Below are positions 41,065-49,903 of a DNA stretch of 64,000 bases, one piece after another. The position numbers and the translations under genes were made by a program. The notes under the pieces were generated by a model. The model did not search any database. It was given only the letters and a program-made list of their open reading frames with translations, and was not told the origin of the DNA. Each line of letters opens with the position of its first letter. The stretch's first letter is position 1. The DNA is from Candidatus Mycolicibacterium alkanivorans (lineage in GTDB: Bacteria; Actinomycetota; Actinomycetes; Mycobacteriales; Mycobacteriaceae), in contig NZ_JAIVFL010000001.1 in the NCBI RefSeq assembly GCF_022760805.1, positions 3,162,001 through 3,226,000 of the forward strand, read 5' to 3'.

Positions 41065-41322
41065 TCAGTGGTTGCGCAGTTTCGAGATGAGCTTGTCCTT
41101 GGTCAACTTCGAATACCCGGACATGCCCAATTCTTTGGCGCGCTGCTTCAGGTCGTCGACGGTCCAGTCGTCATAGGAGCCCGACTGGCCGCCCTTGCGG
41201 CCGACCGAGGACTTCCCGCGCGCCGCGGCGGCGTTGGAGATGCGCGCCGCCTTCTCCTTGGAGTTTCCTTCGCGGCGAAGATGCTCGTACATCTTCTCGT
41301 TCTTGATCGATGAGTTCGGCAT
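41065..41322 (-). CDS. DUF7218/Rho N-terminal-like small protein
   Basis: The 85-residue basic protein begins MPNSSIKNEKMYEHLRREGN and ends with a SAP/Rho-N-like helix-extended-helix module, DLKQRAKELGMSGYSKLTKD, which often binds nucleic acid. The KAARISNAAAARGKSSVGRK middle is typical of the actinobacterial family I recall as DUF7218. A GGAGG site ten bases upstream supports the ATG at 41322. Its partner is the hypothetical gene at 40682-41050. Function unknown, possibly DNA-associated stress protein. Confidence 0.75.
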   Translation of the reverse strand: MPNSSIKNEKMYEHLRREGNSKEKAARISNAAAARGKSSVGRKGGQSGSYDDWTVDDLKQRAKELGMSGYSKLTKDKLISKLRNH

Positions 41323-41592
41323 GGATACCTGACCTCCTACATTGATCGGCTCCGAATGGGTTTCCACCACAATCGGCAACCAAACGCCCACGTCGCACTC
41401 AGCTGCGCGCCATCCGGCGAATGAGCATCCGGGTGGCCTTCTCCAGGATGGCCTGTGCCTCGTCGGGCTTCTTCGTCTTGGCCGCTCGCCGGGTGGCGGA
41501 CGCGATCGTCAGACCCTGCTTTTGCGGACGAATCCGGGTATGTCCAACTTGCTCCGCGTCAGCCGTATCGCGCCGTACCCCTCGATACCGAC

Positions 41593-42185
41593 TCAGGGCT
41601 GCAGAATGACCTTCACGGCGCCGTCCTGCTTCTTCTGGAAGATCTCGTAGCCATGCGGCGCCTCGTCCAGCGGCAGCACGTGGGTCGCGAAGAAATCCAC
41701 GCCCAGCGGGTCGGAATCGGTCAGCAACGGCATGATGTCGTCGACCCATTTCTTGACATTGGCCTGCCCCATCCTGACCTGGAGATGCGTGTCGAACAGC
41801 GTCAGCATCGGCATCGGGCCGGCCATTCCGCCGTACACACCGATCAGCGACAGCGTGCCGCCGCGGCGCACACAGGGGATCGCCGAGTACAGCGCGTCGA
41901 GGCGGTCCACCCCGGCCTGCATGAACGGTTTGGCGATCGCGTCGGGAAGGAACGCCATGGCCGTCTGCGCGGCCTGCGCAACCGGAGAGCCGTGCGCCTC
42001 CATGCCGACCGCGAGGATGTCGCCTTCGTGCATGAACGCGCCGAGCACTTCGTACAGGTGAAGGTCCGACCCGCAGATGTTGGTCGAGGTCACCTCGATG
42101 ATCGCATCGGTCGGTTCTCGATCTTGGGATCGTCCACGGTGTCGACGCGCACATCGCGCCTGCCGTGCCAGGTGACTGCCTTCAT
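41593..42185 (-). pseudogene. Zinc alcohol dehydrogenase with a large internal deletion
   Basis: The gene begins MKAVTWHGRRDVRVDTVDDP and, after losing one base near 42111, continues TDAIIEVTSTNICGSDLHLY, LGAFMHEGDIL. It then jumps directly to AVGMEAHGSPVAQAAQTAMA and reads to the normal C-terminus (YEIFQKKQDGAVKVILQP). About 180 residues are missing between, including the structural-zinc loop and the whole NAD-binding fold. The deletion keeps the frame but the product cannot be an enzyme. The parent is a glutathione-independent formaldehyde/zinc alcohol dehydrogenase. A scrap of another gene end (EAQAILEKATRMLIRRMARS) lies just downstream at about 41399-41480. Confidence 0.85.
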
Positions 42186-42339
42186 GACAGCACCCGATAC
42201 CCGCGGGCGCCCAGTTCAAACGCACGGGCGCTGGCCCGCGAGGTTTCGTCGTGGTGGCGACGGGTATTGCCGAAGTAACGCGCGCCCCACCGCCGTGGCT
42301 GCGCTCATCGCAAAAACTCATTGCAACAGGGAGGTTCAT

Positions 42340-42918
42340 GTGACTGCCCCGACCATCTCGTCAGCCCGCGACGTCGTCGACTGCCTCAAGACCCAGCACG
42401 AGACGATCAAGTCGCTGTTCATCGAAACTCTGGACGCCGCCGACGCCGCGACGCGGCAGGACGCATTCACCCGGCTGCGCACGATGTTGGCTGTGCACGA
42501 GACGGCCGAGGAGATGGTGGTGCACCCGCGTGTGCGGCGCAAGGTCGACGGAGGCGAGGAGATCATCGACGCCCGGCTAGCCGAGGAACACGGCGCCAAG
42601 GTCCTGCTGCGCGACATCGAGAAGTTGCCGATCGACAGCGCCGAGTTCAGCAAGGCGCTCATCCATCTGCAGGCGGCCGTGCTGGAGCATGCCGCGCACG
42701 AAGAGGAGCTCGAGTTCACCGCCCTGGAAGCCGCGGTCAGCGGCGACGAGCTGGCCAAGTCGGCCGACGCGGTGGAGGTCGCCGAGCGGATCGCCCCGAC
42801 GCATCCGCACCCGGGCGTCGAGTCGGGCGTGGCCAACTTCGCCGCGGGCCCGTTCGCGTCCGTGCTGGATCGGGCGCGCGACGCGCTGAGTGGGGTGTTC
42901 TCCTCTGACCGCAAGTGA
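42340..42918 (+). CDS. Hemerythrin HHE-domain protein
   Basis: The 192-residue protein is a four-helix hemerythrin-like domain with ligand-type residues in TQHETIKSLF, LAVHETAEEMVVHP, AEEHGAKVLL and LEHAAHEEELEF, enough to bind a di-iron centre. The remaining C-terminus (SGVANFAAGPFASVLDRARD) is a polar helix. Mycobacterial proteins of this type respond to oxidative, nitrosative or iron stress. The GTG at 42340 follows GGGAGG at good spacing. The flavin reductase gene overlaps its 3' end by 29 bp. Confidence 0.9.
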   Translation: MTAPTISSARDVVDCLKTQHETIKSLFIETLDAADAATRQDAFTRLRTMLAVHETAEEMVVHPRVRRKVDGGEEIIDARLAEEHGAKVLLRDIEKLPIDSAEFSKALIHLQAAVLEHAAHEEELEFTALEAAVSGDELAKSADAVEVAERIAPTHPHPGVESGVANFAAGPFASVLDRARDALSGVFSSDRK

Positions 42919-43417
42919 GCACGACGGCGACGGCGGGGCTGCCTTCAACAGCCTCGTCTCGCTGCTCGACTACCCCATGTTCGTCGTCACCACCTCGGCC
43001 CCCGAGCGGCTGGCCGGGTGCCTGGTCGGATTCACGTCCCAGACCAGCATCCACCCGCCCCGGTTCCTGGTCGGGTTGTCCCGCAAGAACCACACCTTCA
43101 CCGTCGCAACGGAAGCCGACCACCTGGCCGTCCACCTGCTCCCTCGCGCCGAACTGCCGATCGCCGAACTCTTCGGTGGGCAGACCGGCGACACCGTCGA
43201 CAAGTTCGCCCAGTGCGCCTGGCATCGAGGACCCGCGGGCGTGCCGATCCTCGACGCGGCACCGGCCTGGTTCGTCGGCAAGATCATCCGTCGCTTCGAT
43301 GCCGGTGACCATGTCGGTCACCTCGTCGAACCGGTGGCCGGCCGCGCACCTGATGACCTCGGTGAGCTCATCACCTTCTCCGATGTCCGTGACCTGGAGC
43401 CCGGCCACGAAGCATGA
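42890..43417 (+). CDS. Flavin reductase-like FMN-binding protein
   Basis: The 175-residue protein has the split-barrel flavin reductase fold: LLDYPMFVVTTSAPERLAGC, LVGFTSQTSIHPPRFLVGLS, KNHTFTVATEADHLAVHLLP and GHLVEPVAGR. Such proteins reduce free FMN/FAD with NAD(P)H or act as flavin oxidoreductases. The start is taken as the GTG at 42890 inside the hemerythrin gene; no better start exists before the fold. Its stop overlaps the next gene as ATGA. The overlap chain hemerythrin-flavin reductase-RibD-like suggests one stress-linked redox operon. Confidence 0.88.
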   Translation: MGCSPLTASEHDGDGGAAFNSLVSLLDYPMFVVTTSAPERLAGCLVGFTSQTSIHPPRFLVGLSRKNHTFTVATEADHLAVHLLPRAELPIAELFGGQTGDTVDKFAQCAWHRGPAGVPILDAAPAWFVGKIIRRFDAGDHVGHLVEPVAGRAPDDLGELITFSDVRDLEPGHEA

Positions 43418-44163
43418 CCGAACTGCGCACCCTTCCGGCGGGGACCGCCGTCGAGGACTGTGGGTACCGGCCGGCGCCGGTCGGTCTGCGGGCGAACATG
43501 ATCTTCAGCGCGGACGGCGCCGCGGGCTTCCACGGACGGGCCGGGCCGCTGTCATGCCCGGCGGATCACCAGCTGCTGCTGGCCCTTCGCGCCTACGCCG
43601 ATGTCGTTCTGGTCGGCGCAGGCACCGCGCGGACCGAGCACTACGGTCCGGTGACGCTGCGGGGGGACCATCGGGCACAACGCGTGGAGCTGGGCATGAG
43701 CCCGCAGCCTCCGCCTCTCGCGGTGGTCTCTCAGTCGGGACGGTTACCCGACACGATGTTCGGAACGTCGACCCCGCCGATCCTCGTCACCAGCGCGCAG
43801 GCTGCGCGCTCCAGTGCCGAGAAGCGTTGCGAGGTGCTCATTTCCGGTGATGAGGCGGTGGACGTCGCGCAGGCCGTCGCGGAGCTCCGTTCCCGCGGGA
43901 TGAGGCGTGTGCTGTGCGAGGGCGGCCCGACGCTGCTCGACGAACTGGTGGTCGCCGGGCTGGTCGACGAACTGTGCGTCACCCTGTCTCCCACACTGGC
44001 CGGAAACCAACCTCTCGGACGGCCCTCCTCCACCGGGCTCGCCGCACCCACCGGCATGACCCTGGCCCATGTCCTGGTCGACGCCGGCGGTTACGTGTAC
44101 CTCAAATACGCTCAGCCGGGCAGGGTTTCGCCGCCAATCGGCGCCAGCACCTCGCCGCTGTAA
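43414..44163 (+). CDS. RibD C-terminal-type reductase, second copy
   Basis: The 249-residue protein is a second stand-alone RibD_C domain: RANMIFSADGAAGFHGRAGP, ADVVLVGAGTARTEHYGPVT, MRRVLCEGGPTLLDELVVAG and LCVTLSPTLAGNQPLG. It is clearly related to, but diverged from, the protein at 36156-36938. It is coupled by ATGA to the flavin reductase gene, so it may use reduced flavin or NADPH in the same pathway rather than in riboflavin synthesis. Substrate unknown. Confidence 0.9.
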   Translation: MTELRTLPAGTAVEDCGYRPAPVGLRANMIFSADGAAGFHGRAGPLSCPADHQLLLALRAYADVVLVGAGTARTEHYGPVTLRGDHRAQRVELGMSPQPPPLAVVSQSGRLPDTMFGTSTPPILVTSAQAARSSAEKRCEVLISGDEAVDVAQAVAELRSRGMRRVLCEGGPTLLDELVVAGLVDELCVTLSPTLAGNQPLGRPSSTGLAAPTGMTLAHVLVDAGGYVYLKYAQPGRVSPPIGASTSPL

Positions 44164-44189
44164 GCGGGGCCGAAACCAGGCGTCTGGGA

Positions 44190-44690
44190 TCACCGCTCGC
44201 CCGCCCGCAGACCGATGGGTAGGACGAACCAGAACCCGACGAACAGCAGCAGCGCGCAGGCACCGGCGACGAGCGCCGGAGTCAGACCGGCGACCGCGTA
44301 GAAGATGATGACGGTCATACCCGTGACGGCGACTCCCAGCAGCGCCAGGCCCGTGTACGCGCATCGGTGGGCCGCCGACACCAGCGTCGCCAACCGGTGG
44401 CGGCGGAACAGCAACCGGTGCATTCCGACCGGCGCGATCAAGAGTGCGGTGGACAGCACCGAAGCGCTCACCGTCGCCAGATACACCATCTGCATGGTGT
44501 CGCTGAGAAGGCTGAAGCGCTGCTGGAACGGCAGCGTGAGCAAAAAGCCGGTCAGCAACTGCACGCCGGTCTGCACGACGCGCAGCTCCTGCAGCAGGCT
44601 GGCCCAATTCCGGTCCAGCCGTTCGGTTTCGGTCTCTCGGCGTTGGTGCCGATCCCAGTGCTGGTCGTCTTCCGGATGATCTACATCCAT
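44190..44690 (-). CDS. DUF6328 membrane protein
   Basis: The 166-residue protein has a polar N-terminus, the family signature NWASLLQELRVVQTGVQLLT and GFLLTLPFQQRF, and four hydrophobic helices ending VGFWFVLPIGL. It is a conserved actinobacterial inner-membrane family without known function. The gene is convergent with the RibD-like gene (26 bp apart) and divergent from the DUF4235 gene. Confidence 0.82.
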   Translation of the reverse strand: MDVDHPEDDQHWDRHQRRETETERLDRNWASLLQELRVVQTGVQLLTGFLLTLPFQQRFSLLSDTMQMVYLATVSASVLSTALLIAPVGMHRLLFRRHRLATLVSAAHRCAYTGLALLGVAVTGMTVIIFYAVAGLTPALVAGACALLLFVGFWFVLPIGLRAGER

Positions 44691-44793
44691 CCAACGATCC
44701 TCGCACCCGCCGCACTACGACGCACCGCATTTGGCTCGTGCACGCCTGGATATCTCACCTCCACGCGGGGGTAATCGTGTGCATGGAGGCAGC

Positions 44794-45065
44794 ATGAGCA
44801 GACTCGCGAGATCGTTGTACACGCCGCTTTCCGTCGCCACCGGCGTCGGCGGCGGCTTGCTGGCCGGCCAGGTCTTCGGCCAGGTCTGGATGCGGATCGG
44901 TGAGAACGACCCTGAGCCGCCGGACCCGAAGGACCCTACTCCACGAAATCCGTGATGACCGCGGCGGCAATCCAAGGGCTGATCATGGGGCTCGTGCGGG
45001 CCGGGTTGCAGCGCGCCGGGGCGCGCGGCTACCAGGCTGTCACCCACGAGCTTCCGCCCACGTAG
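44794..45065 (+). pseudogene. DUF4235 membrane protein with a one-base frameshift
   Basis: The gene starts MSRLARSLYTPLSVATGVGG after a GGAGG site and shows the first helix (GLLAGQVFGQVWMRIG). Near 44937 one base appears lost. The first frame ends shortly after as PKDPTPRNP, while the correct second half continues in the next frame: MTAAAIQGLIMGLVRAGLQR, then AGARGYQAVTHELPPT and a stop at 45065. The two halves together make a normal 90-residue DUF4235 protein. A sequencing error would give the same picture. Confidence 0.75.
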
Positions 45066-45154
45066 CCGTCGCGACGGGACGGATCGCTTCGGCGTTGATG
45101 CCGATAGGGTTTCTGGCTTGTCAAGGGTCAGTAACCAAAGGAGCGGGCAACGAC

Positions 45155-45560
45155 GTGCGCAATGTGAGGCTATGGCGTGCGCTGCTGGGTGTCGACAAGC
45201 GCACTGTGATCGAAGACATCGAGTTCGAGGAATTCGAAGGCCAGGACGCTGAGGTCGCCGCACTTGGTGGTGGCGCGGGTACGGCCACGCAGCGGCGTCT
45301 CACGGCGTTGTGGCCGCAGGGCTCCCTGGCATGACCGCGGTGAGGACCGGCGCCGGTGGCGCGGCCTGGATTGGGGCACGGTGCAGGTGGTTTTGGAGGC
45401 CGCCGCGCCGCGGGTGAACTGCCCTGCCCATGGGCCGACGGTGGTGGCGGTGCCGTGGGCGCGTCATCACGCCGGGCACACCTTGGCCTTCGACGACACG
45501 TGGCTTGGTTGGCGGTGGCCTGCTCGAAAACCGCGGTGTGTGTGCGGCGTCAGCGCCGCC
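45155..45560 (+). pseudogene. ISL3-family transposase, N-terminal relic with frameshifts
   Basis: The start VRNVRLWRALLGVDKRTVIE and then, in a shifted frame, VARVRPRSGVSRRCGRRAPW, DWGTVQVVLEAAAPRVNCPA and VPWARHHAGHTLAFDDTW match the zinc-finger N-terminus of an ISL3-family transposase. At least two further shifts are needed, and the catalytic part is absent. It abuts and probably removed the 3' end of the GGDEF gene on the other strand. It is different from the ISL3 relic at 15584-15907. Confidence 0.8.
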
Positions 45561-45564
45561 TGAG

Positions 45565-46722
45565 ACCAGCAGGCAGAATTCGTCACCGCCGGGCCGGGCA
45601 TCGGTGTCACCGGATCGAACGGCGGTCAGCAGCCGGCTGGCGACGCGGACAGCAGTTCGTCGCCCACGTGATGGCCGAGATTGTCGTTGACCAACTTGAA
45701 GTCGTTGAGATCCATCGAGATCACACCGACCGAAACACCTTCGCGCTCAAGCTGTTCCATCGCGTGGTCCAGCCGCTCCGTGAAGCGGGCCCGGTTGGCC
45801 AGACCGGTCAGCGGATCCCGCCGCGCCTGCTCGGCCACCGCCGCCACCAACTGCACCAGCGGATAGCGCAGCAACTCGCGGGGATTGGCCGCTGCGGTGA
45901 TTGCGGCCAGCAGCCACGGTACGTACGGCAGCCAGACGGAGGCCCAACTCGGCAGCTCGGGCACTCCAGGAATATCGCGGCCGGGCCGCCGGCTCGCCAT
46001 CGCGCCGCCCGCGATGAACAGCAGGCCCGCCGCCCAGCCGATGTCGGGCGCCCCGCCGCTGTGGTATGCGTCTTTCGCGGACAGGTATGCAAACAGGCTG
46101 TCGGACAACGCGATACACGCCACACCGATCGTCACCAGAGTCAGCGGCTGGCGGTCACCGGCGCTCGATCGCACCAGGGCCACCGCGGCCGTCGTCAAGA
46201 CGACGACGTCGGACAGCGGGTAGGCGAGGGCGACGACGAAGGCGACCCGGTCGGTGTCGCCTGCGCTGTAGGGGGGCCCAGTACCATCACCCGGCCGACC
46301 AGGAACAACGATGCCGCCACGATCAGTCCGTCGAGGAACGAGCGAGCCCGGAACGGGCCGGCGTCCTTGCCCGGCAGCACCAGCAGACCCACACACGCCG
46401 CGACCGGGAACACCAGATAGGCGGCATCGGCCGGCGACGGGAACGGGTTCTTGTGCAAGATCAGCTCGTAGAACGCCCAGATGGCTTGGCCCACTGCCCA
46501 GCAGAACAAGCCGACGGTCAGAGCCAGCCACGCCAGGCGTATTCGGCCCCGCTCGGATCGGGCTGCCAGCCCGGTGAGCGCGATGACCGGCACTGTCAAG
46601 GCAAGTAGCACGATGTCGGAAACCGCTGCCACCGTGGTGCCGCGCGTGCCTCCCACGACCCACCCGCCGAACGCAACGAAGAAGGCAACGACGGCGCCGG
46701 CTACCGAGGCAGCCCTCGGCAA
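45565..46722 (-). pseudogene. Membrane GGDEF-domain diguanylate cyclase, frameshifted and truncated
   Basis: The start MPRAASVAGAVVAFFVAFGG and several hydrophobic helices form a membrane sensor region. Near 46280 the frame shifts after GRVMVLGP and continues with TDRVAFVVALAYPLSDVVVL. The GGDEF domain begins at DPLTGLANRARFTERLDHAM and includes VISMDLNDFKLVNDNLGHHV. Another shift at about 45640 precedes the catalytic PGGDEFCLLV. The gene then ends at the ISL3 relic, losing the rest of the domain. Two frameshifts and truncation rule out a working cyclase. Confidence 0.85.
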
Positions 46723-46866
46723 TTCAGAGCTCCCTCCCCGCCGGACGGAGCGGTCAGAAATTGGCGGTACAAATATTTTAGCCGCTTGTCGCTGAGAGGG
46801 TCGCGATTCGCAACCGCCCGGCGGGGGAAAATGGGCGCTTTACCTGCAGTAAGCCCGACGAGTCAG

Positions 46867-47370
46867 TTAGGCGCTCCATTCCGGTTCGAGGACGACCGCC
46901 ACGAATTGCTCGAAGAGCTGGCGTTGTTCGTCCGCCGACTCCGGAAGGTGCAACCCGATCAGGCGGAAGAAGCGAGCGGCAGCCCTGGGGTTGGAACACA
47001 GCCACACGTCGAACGCCTCGTCGCGATCCGCTGCGGACGTCAGCGCCCGCGCCCGGCACAAGACCCGATGCTTGCCGGCCTGGACACGCACATGCGGGTC
47101 GTGCTCGATGTTTTTGAACCAATCAGCGCGCCGACCCCAGGCCGACACCAGAAAGAACCGGCCCCCTCGTTCTCGGTACTCAAGTGCGGTGGTTCGCGGC
47201 CTCCGGCTCGTTCGGCCGACGGTTGTCATGAGCAAGATACCCATCCGCACCTCCGGGGTGATCGGCCATCCGCCCATGAGTCGCCCCATGCCGAGGCGAT
47301 ACGCCGCGACGGGCAGGCGGAATAGCCACCGCCGCAGTGGGTCGGCGGGATAACGCCAGGGGATGGTCAT
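46867..47370 (-). CDS. Deazaflavin (F420)-dependent nitroreductase-family oxidoreductase
   Basis: The 167-residue protein belongs to the DDN/FDOR-B-like family that uses cofactor F420: GILLMTTVGRTSRRPRTTAL, RGGRFFLVSAWGRRADWFKN and IEHDPHVRVQAGKHR are the cofactor-binding stretches. Such enzymes reduce quinones, lipids or nitroaromatic compounds in mycobacteria, often at the membrane. The N-terminal amphipathic segment PWRYPADPLRRWLFRLP fits membrane contact. The substrate is unknown. Confidence 0.9.
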   Translation of the reverse strand: MTIPWRYPADPLRRWLFRLPVAAYRLGMGRLMGGWPITPEVRMGILLMTTVGRTSRRPRTTALEYRERGGRFFLVSAWGRRADWFKNIEHDPHVRVQAGKHRVLCRARALTSAADRDEAFDVWLCSNPRAAARFFRLIGLHLPESADEQRQLFEQFVAVVLEPEWSA

Positions 47371-47780
47371 TCCTTGGATGGTCCCATACCCAAAGCGAAG
47401 CCCCGACTTTGCTTCCCCAGACGGTGATCGCGCTCACTGAAACTGCCAGTTCTGCGCATCGAAAGTGCTCACCGCGTGGCTCCGCGATTGACGGCGGGCC
47501 TCCTTCGATGCTGCTGGTGTTCGGCGCCTGCAGCACCCGTCGAAGGAGGTCGGGTAGGACCATGTTTGCGACTTTCATCGCACGCGGCTTGAGCAAGCTC
47601 CGAGAGCGTCACGGGTGTCCTGGTTGCTTCCTGCGTTGACGTGCCCGAAGGCTGCGGTGACGGGAGGCGTGTACAAGACGTGTCGGGCCGGCGTCCGCCG
47701 TGCCACCTCGCCCATGGTGGCTGAGGTAGGCGGGCTACGACCCGATTCTGCGATTTTCCGGACTGGCCCGCGCAGGTTAG
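47371..47780. other. Gene-free stretch with a 10-bp inverted repeat
   Basis: No supportable gene in 410 bp. An inverted repeat CCTCCTTCGA (47499-47508) and its complement (47540-47549) with partly complementary inner bases could form a hairpin. Just after it comes an AAGGAGG and a 25-codon frame beginning MFATFIARGLSKLRERHGCP, too short and isolated to call. The mixture of short frames in both directions suggests decayed insertion-sequence material. Confidence 0.4.
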
Positions 47781-48485
47781 TTAGGGCAGCCTGGCGACGA
47801 GTTCCTCCACGCCGACGCGCGGGCCGGTGAAGAACGGGATCTCCTCGCGGACGTGCCGGCGCGCCTCGGTGGCCCGCAGGTCGCGCATCAGGTCGACGAT
47901 GCGGTACAGCTCGGGGGCCTCGAACGCCAGGATCCACTCGTAGTCACCCAGGGCGAAGGCCGGCACCGTGTTGGCCCGCACATCCTTGTAGCCGCGCGCG
48001 GCCATGCCGTGGTCGGCCAGCATCTTGCGGCGCTCGTCGTCGGGCAGCAGATACCAGTCCAGCGAGCGCACGAAGGGGTAGACGCAGACGTAGTTGCCCG
48101 GCTCCTCACCGGCCAGGAACGCCGGGACATGGCTCTTGTTGAACTCCGCCGGCCGGTGCAGCGCGACGGCGCTCCACACCGGCGAGACGGCCCGGCCCAG
48201 CGTGGTGGTGCGGCGGAAGTCGCTGTAGAGGGCCTGCAGCGACTCCACCCGTTCGGCGTGGGTCCAGAACATGAAGTCGGCGTCGGCGCGCATCCCGGCC
48301 ACGTCGTAGATGCCGCGCACCACGACGCCGTTGTCCTCCTGTTGTTTGAGAAAGGTAGCGGTCTCGCCGACGACGGCGGCGCGCGCCTCCTCGTCGTACC
48401 CGAGAACGCCCTGCTCGACTGCGAACGCCGAGAACATGACGTAGCGGATGGTCGCGTTGAGCTCGTCGTAGTCAAGTCGTGCCAT
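47781..48485 (-). CDS. hemQ: Coproheme decarboxylase HemQ (chlorite dismutase family)
   Basis: HemQ carries out the last step of the coproporphyrin-dependent heme pathway of actinobacteria and firmicutes: oxidative decarboxylation of iron-coproporphyrin III to heme b. The 234-residue protein starts [20 protein letters not shown] and contains [20 protein letters not shown] and [20 protein letters not shown]. The heme-binding region around [20 protein letters not shown] has the Tyr/Lys and His context expected. It is the distal gene after hemE and hemY, which run in the same direction. Confidence 0.95.
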   Translation of the reverse strand: MARLDYDELNATIRYVMFSAFAVEQGVLGYDEEARAAVVGETATFLKQQEDNGVVVRGIYDVAGMRADADFMFWTHAERVESLQALYSDFRRTTTLGRAVSPVWSAVALHRPAEFNKSHVPAFLAGEEPGNYVCVYPFVRSLDWYLLPDDERRKMLADHGMAARGYKDVRANTVPAFALGDYEWILAFEAPELYRIVDLMRDLRATEARRHVREEIPFFTGPRVGVEELVARLP

Positions 48486-48507
48486 GGCACCTATGGTGCC
48501 ATGGCAC
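48479..48507. promoter_or_regulatory. Two copies of a 12-bp palindrome at the hemQ start
   Basis: The self-complementary GTGCCATGGCAC occurs at 48479-48490, containing the hemQ ATG, and again at 48496-48507, spaced 17 bases apart. Both copies lie between the hemY stop and the first hemQ codons. They could be a repressor or regulator half-site pair or an mRNA structure controlling hemQ translation. Confidence 0.45.
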
Positions 48508-48513
48508 CTAGCG

Positions 48514-49869
48514 CTACCGGCGTGCGGTGGCCGCCACCACAGCGGCCGCCGCACGGTCCGCCCCGGCCGCGCAGGCGGGAACCCCGATGCCGTCGATGTA
48601 GTTGCCGGCGATCGCCAGACCCGGCGGCAGCCCGGCCCGAAACTCCGCGGCCACCTCGCCGTGGCCGGGGCCGTACTGCGGCATCGCGTCCAGCCAGCGG
48701 TGCACCAGAACGTCGACCGGGTCGGCCCGGATGCCGAACACCGTCTCCAGGTCGGTCACCGCCCAGGACTGCAGCTGGGCGTCGGAGGTGACGTGAGCCA
48801 GGTCATCGCCGAAGCGCCCGAACGACATCCGCAACAGCTCGGCGTCGCCGCGCGCCCCCCACTTGCGGGTGGACAGGGTGATCGCCTTGGTGTGCAGGCG
48901 TTCGCCGCTGGCGACCAGCACGCCGGACCGCGGCGGCAACGGAGTGCCGCCGGGCAGTGCCATCGCCAGCACGGCGGCCGAGGCCACCGGTATCCGCGCG
49001 GCCGCCGCGGCGGCCCGCGGCGCGACGTCACCGATGAGCCCGCCCAGCCGCGGTGCCGGAACCGCCACGACGACCGCGTCGGCGCGCCGGTGCGAGCCTT
49101 CGTCGTCACGCAACACCCAACCGGCACCGTCGGCGGCGATGTGCTCGATCGCGGTTTGTACCCACAGCAGCCGGCTGCGTCGTACCAGCTCGCCCAGCAG
49201 CACTTCGTAGCCGCCCTCGATGGCCCCGAACACCGGACCCCTGGAGCTGGTGGGCAACGCCCGCCGCGCCGCGTCAGTCAGGCTGGTCGCGCCCGCATCG
49301 AGCGCGGCGGCCACCGTCGGCGCCGCCGAACGGATGCCGATCGTCGCCGCCGACCCGGCGTACACGCCAGACAGCATCGGATCGACCGAGCGGGCCACCA
49401 CCTGCTCGCCGAACCGGTCGGCGACCACCGCCCCGACCGCCGGATCCGCACCGGGCTGCCACTGCAACCGGCGGCGGGGCTCGGCCGTCATCTCGGCGAT
49501 CGTCGCGGCGTCGACCAAGCCGGTCACCGACGCCGCCGACGTGGGGATGCCGTTGACGGTGTCCGGCGGCAGCGGATGGATCCGTCCCTGGCTGTAGATC
49601 GTCGGGCGCACGCCGGTGGTGCTGATCTGCCGGCCCGTCAGGCCGAGCTCGGCTAGCAGCGCCGGCATCTCGGGTCTGCGCACCACGAACGCCTCGGCGC
49701 CGATGTCGATCGGCTGACCGCCGAGCCGCTCAGTGCGCAGGATGCCGCCGAGCCGGTCGGCCGGGTCGAAAACGGTGATGGTGGCGTCGTCCCCGACGGC
49801 CAGGCGGATCCGGTAGGCGGCCACTAGACCCGAAATACCGCCTCCGACAATGCAATACGCTCGGTTCAT
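48514..49869 (-). CDS. hemY: Coproporphyrinogen/protoporphyrinogen oxidase HemY
   Basis: The 451-residue FAD enzyme oxidises the porphyrinogen ring; in actinobacteria the substrate is coproporphyrinogen III. The N-terminal FAD-binding motif [20 protein letters not shown], the GG motif [20 protein letters not shown], and the C-terminal FAD contact [20 protein letters not shown] are all present. The gene follows hemE by 34 bp and precedes hemQ by 28 bp, so three heme enzymes form one operon. No membrane helix is evident. Confidence 0.94.
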   Translation of the reverse strand: MNRAYCIVGGGISGLVAAYRIRLAVGDDATITVFDPADRLGGILRTERLGGQPIDIGAEAFVVRRPEMPALLAELGLTGRQISTTGVRPTIYSQGRIHPLPPDTVNGIPTSAASVTGLVDAATIAEMTAEPRRRLQWQPGADPAVGAVVADRFGEQVVARSVDPMLSGVYAGSAATIGIRSAAPTVAAALDAGATSLTDAARRALPTSSRGPVFGAIEGGYEVLLGELVRRSRLLWVQTAIEHIAADGAGWVLRDDEGSHRRADAVVVAVPAPRLGGLIGDVAPRAAAAAARIPVASAAVLAMALPGGTPLPPRSGVLVASGERLHTKAITLSTRKWGARGDAELLRMSFGRFGDDLAHVTSDAQLQSWAVTDLETVFGIRADPVDVLVHRWLDAMPQYGPGHGEVAAEFRAGLPPGLAIAGNYIDGIGVPACAAGADRAAAAVVAATARR

Positions 49870-49903
49870 TCCCCGGCCACTCCCCTCCTGCCCTCCGAAA
49901 CGC

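Noticed and set aside
41399-41530. Separate gene ending EAQAILEKATRMLIRRMARS on the minus strand
   Set aside because: Only about 35 plausible residues with no start; at most the scrap end of a lost gene, not annotated as a feature.
47562-47639. 25-codon peptide beginning MFATFIARG after an AAGGAGG
   Set aside because: Spacing to the ribosome-binding site is long, the peptide is isolated and nothing similar is recognised.
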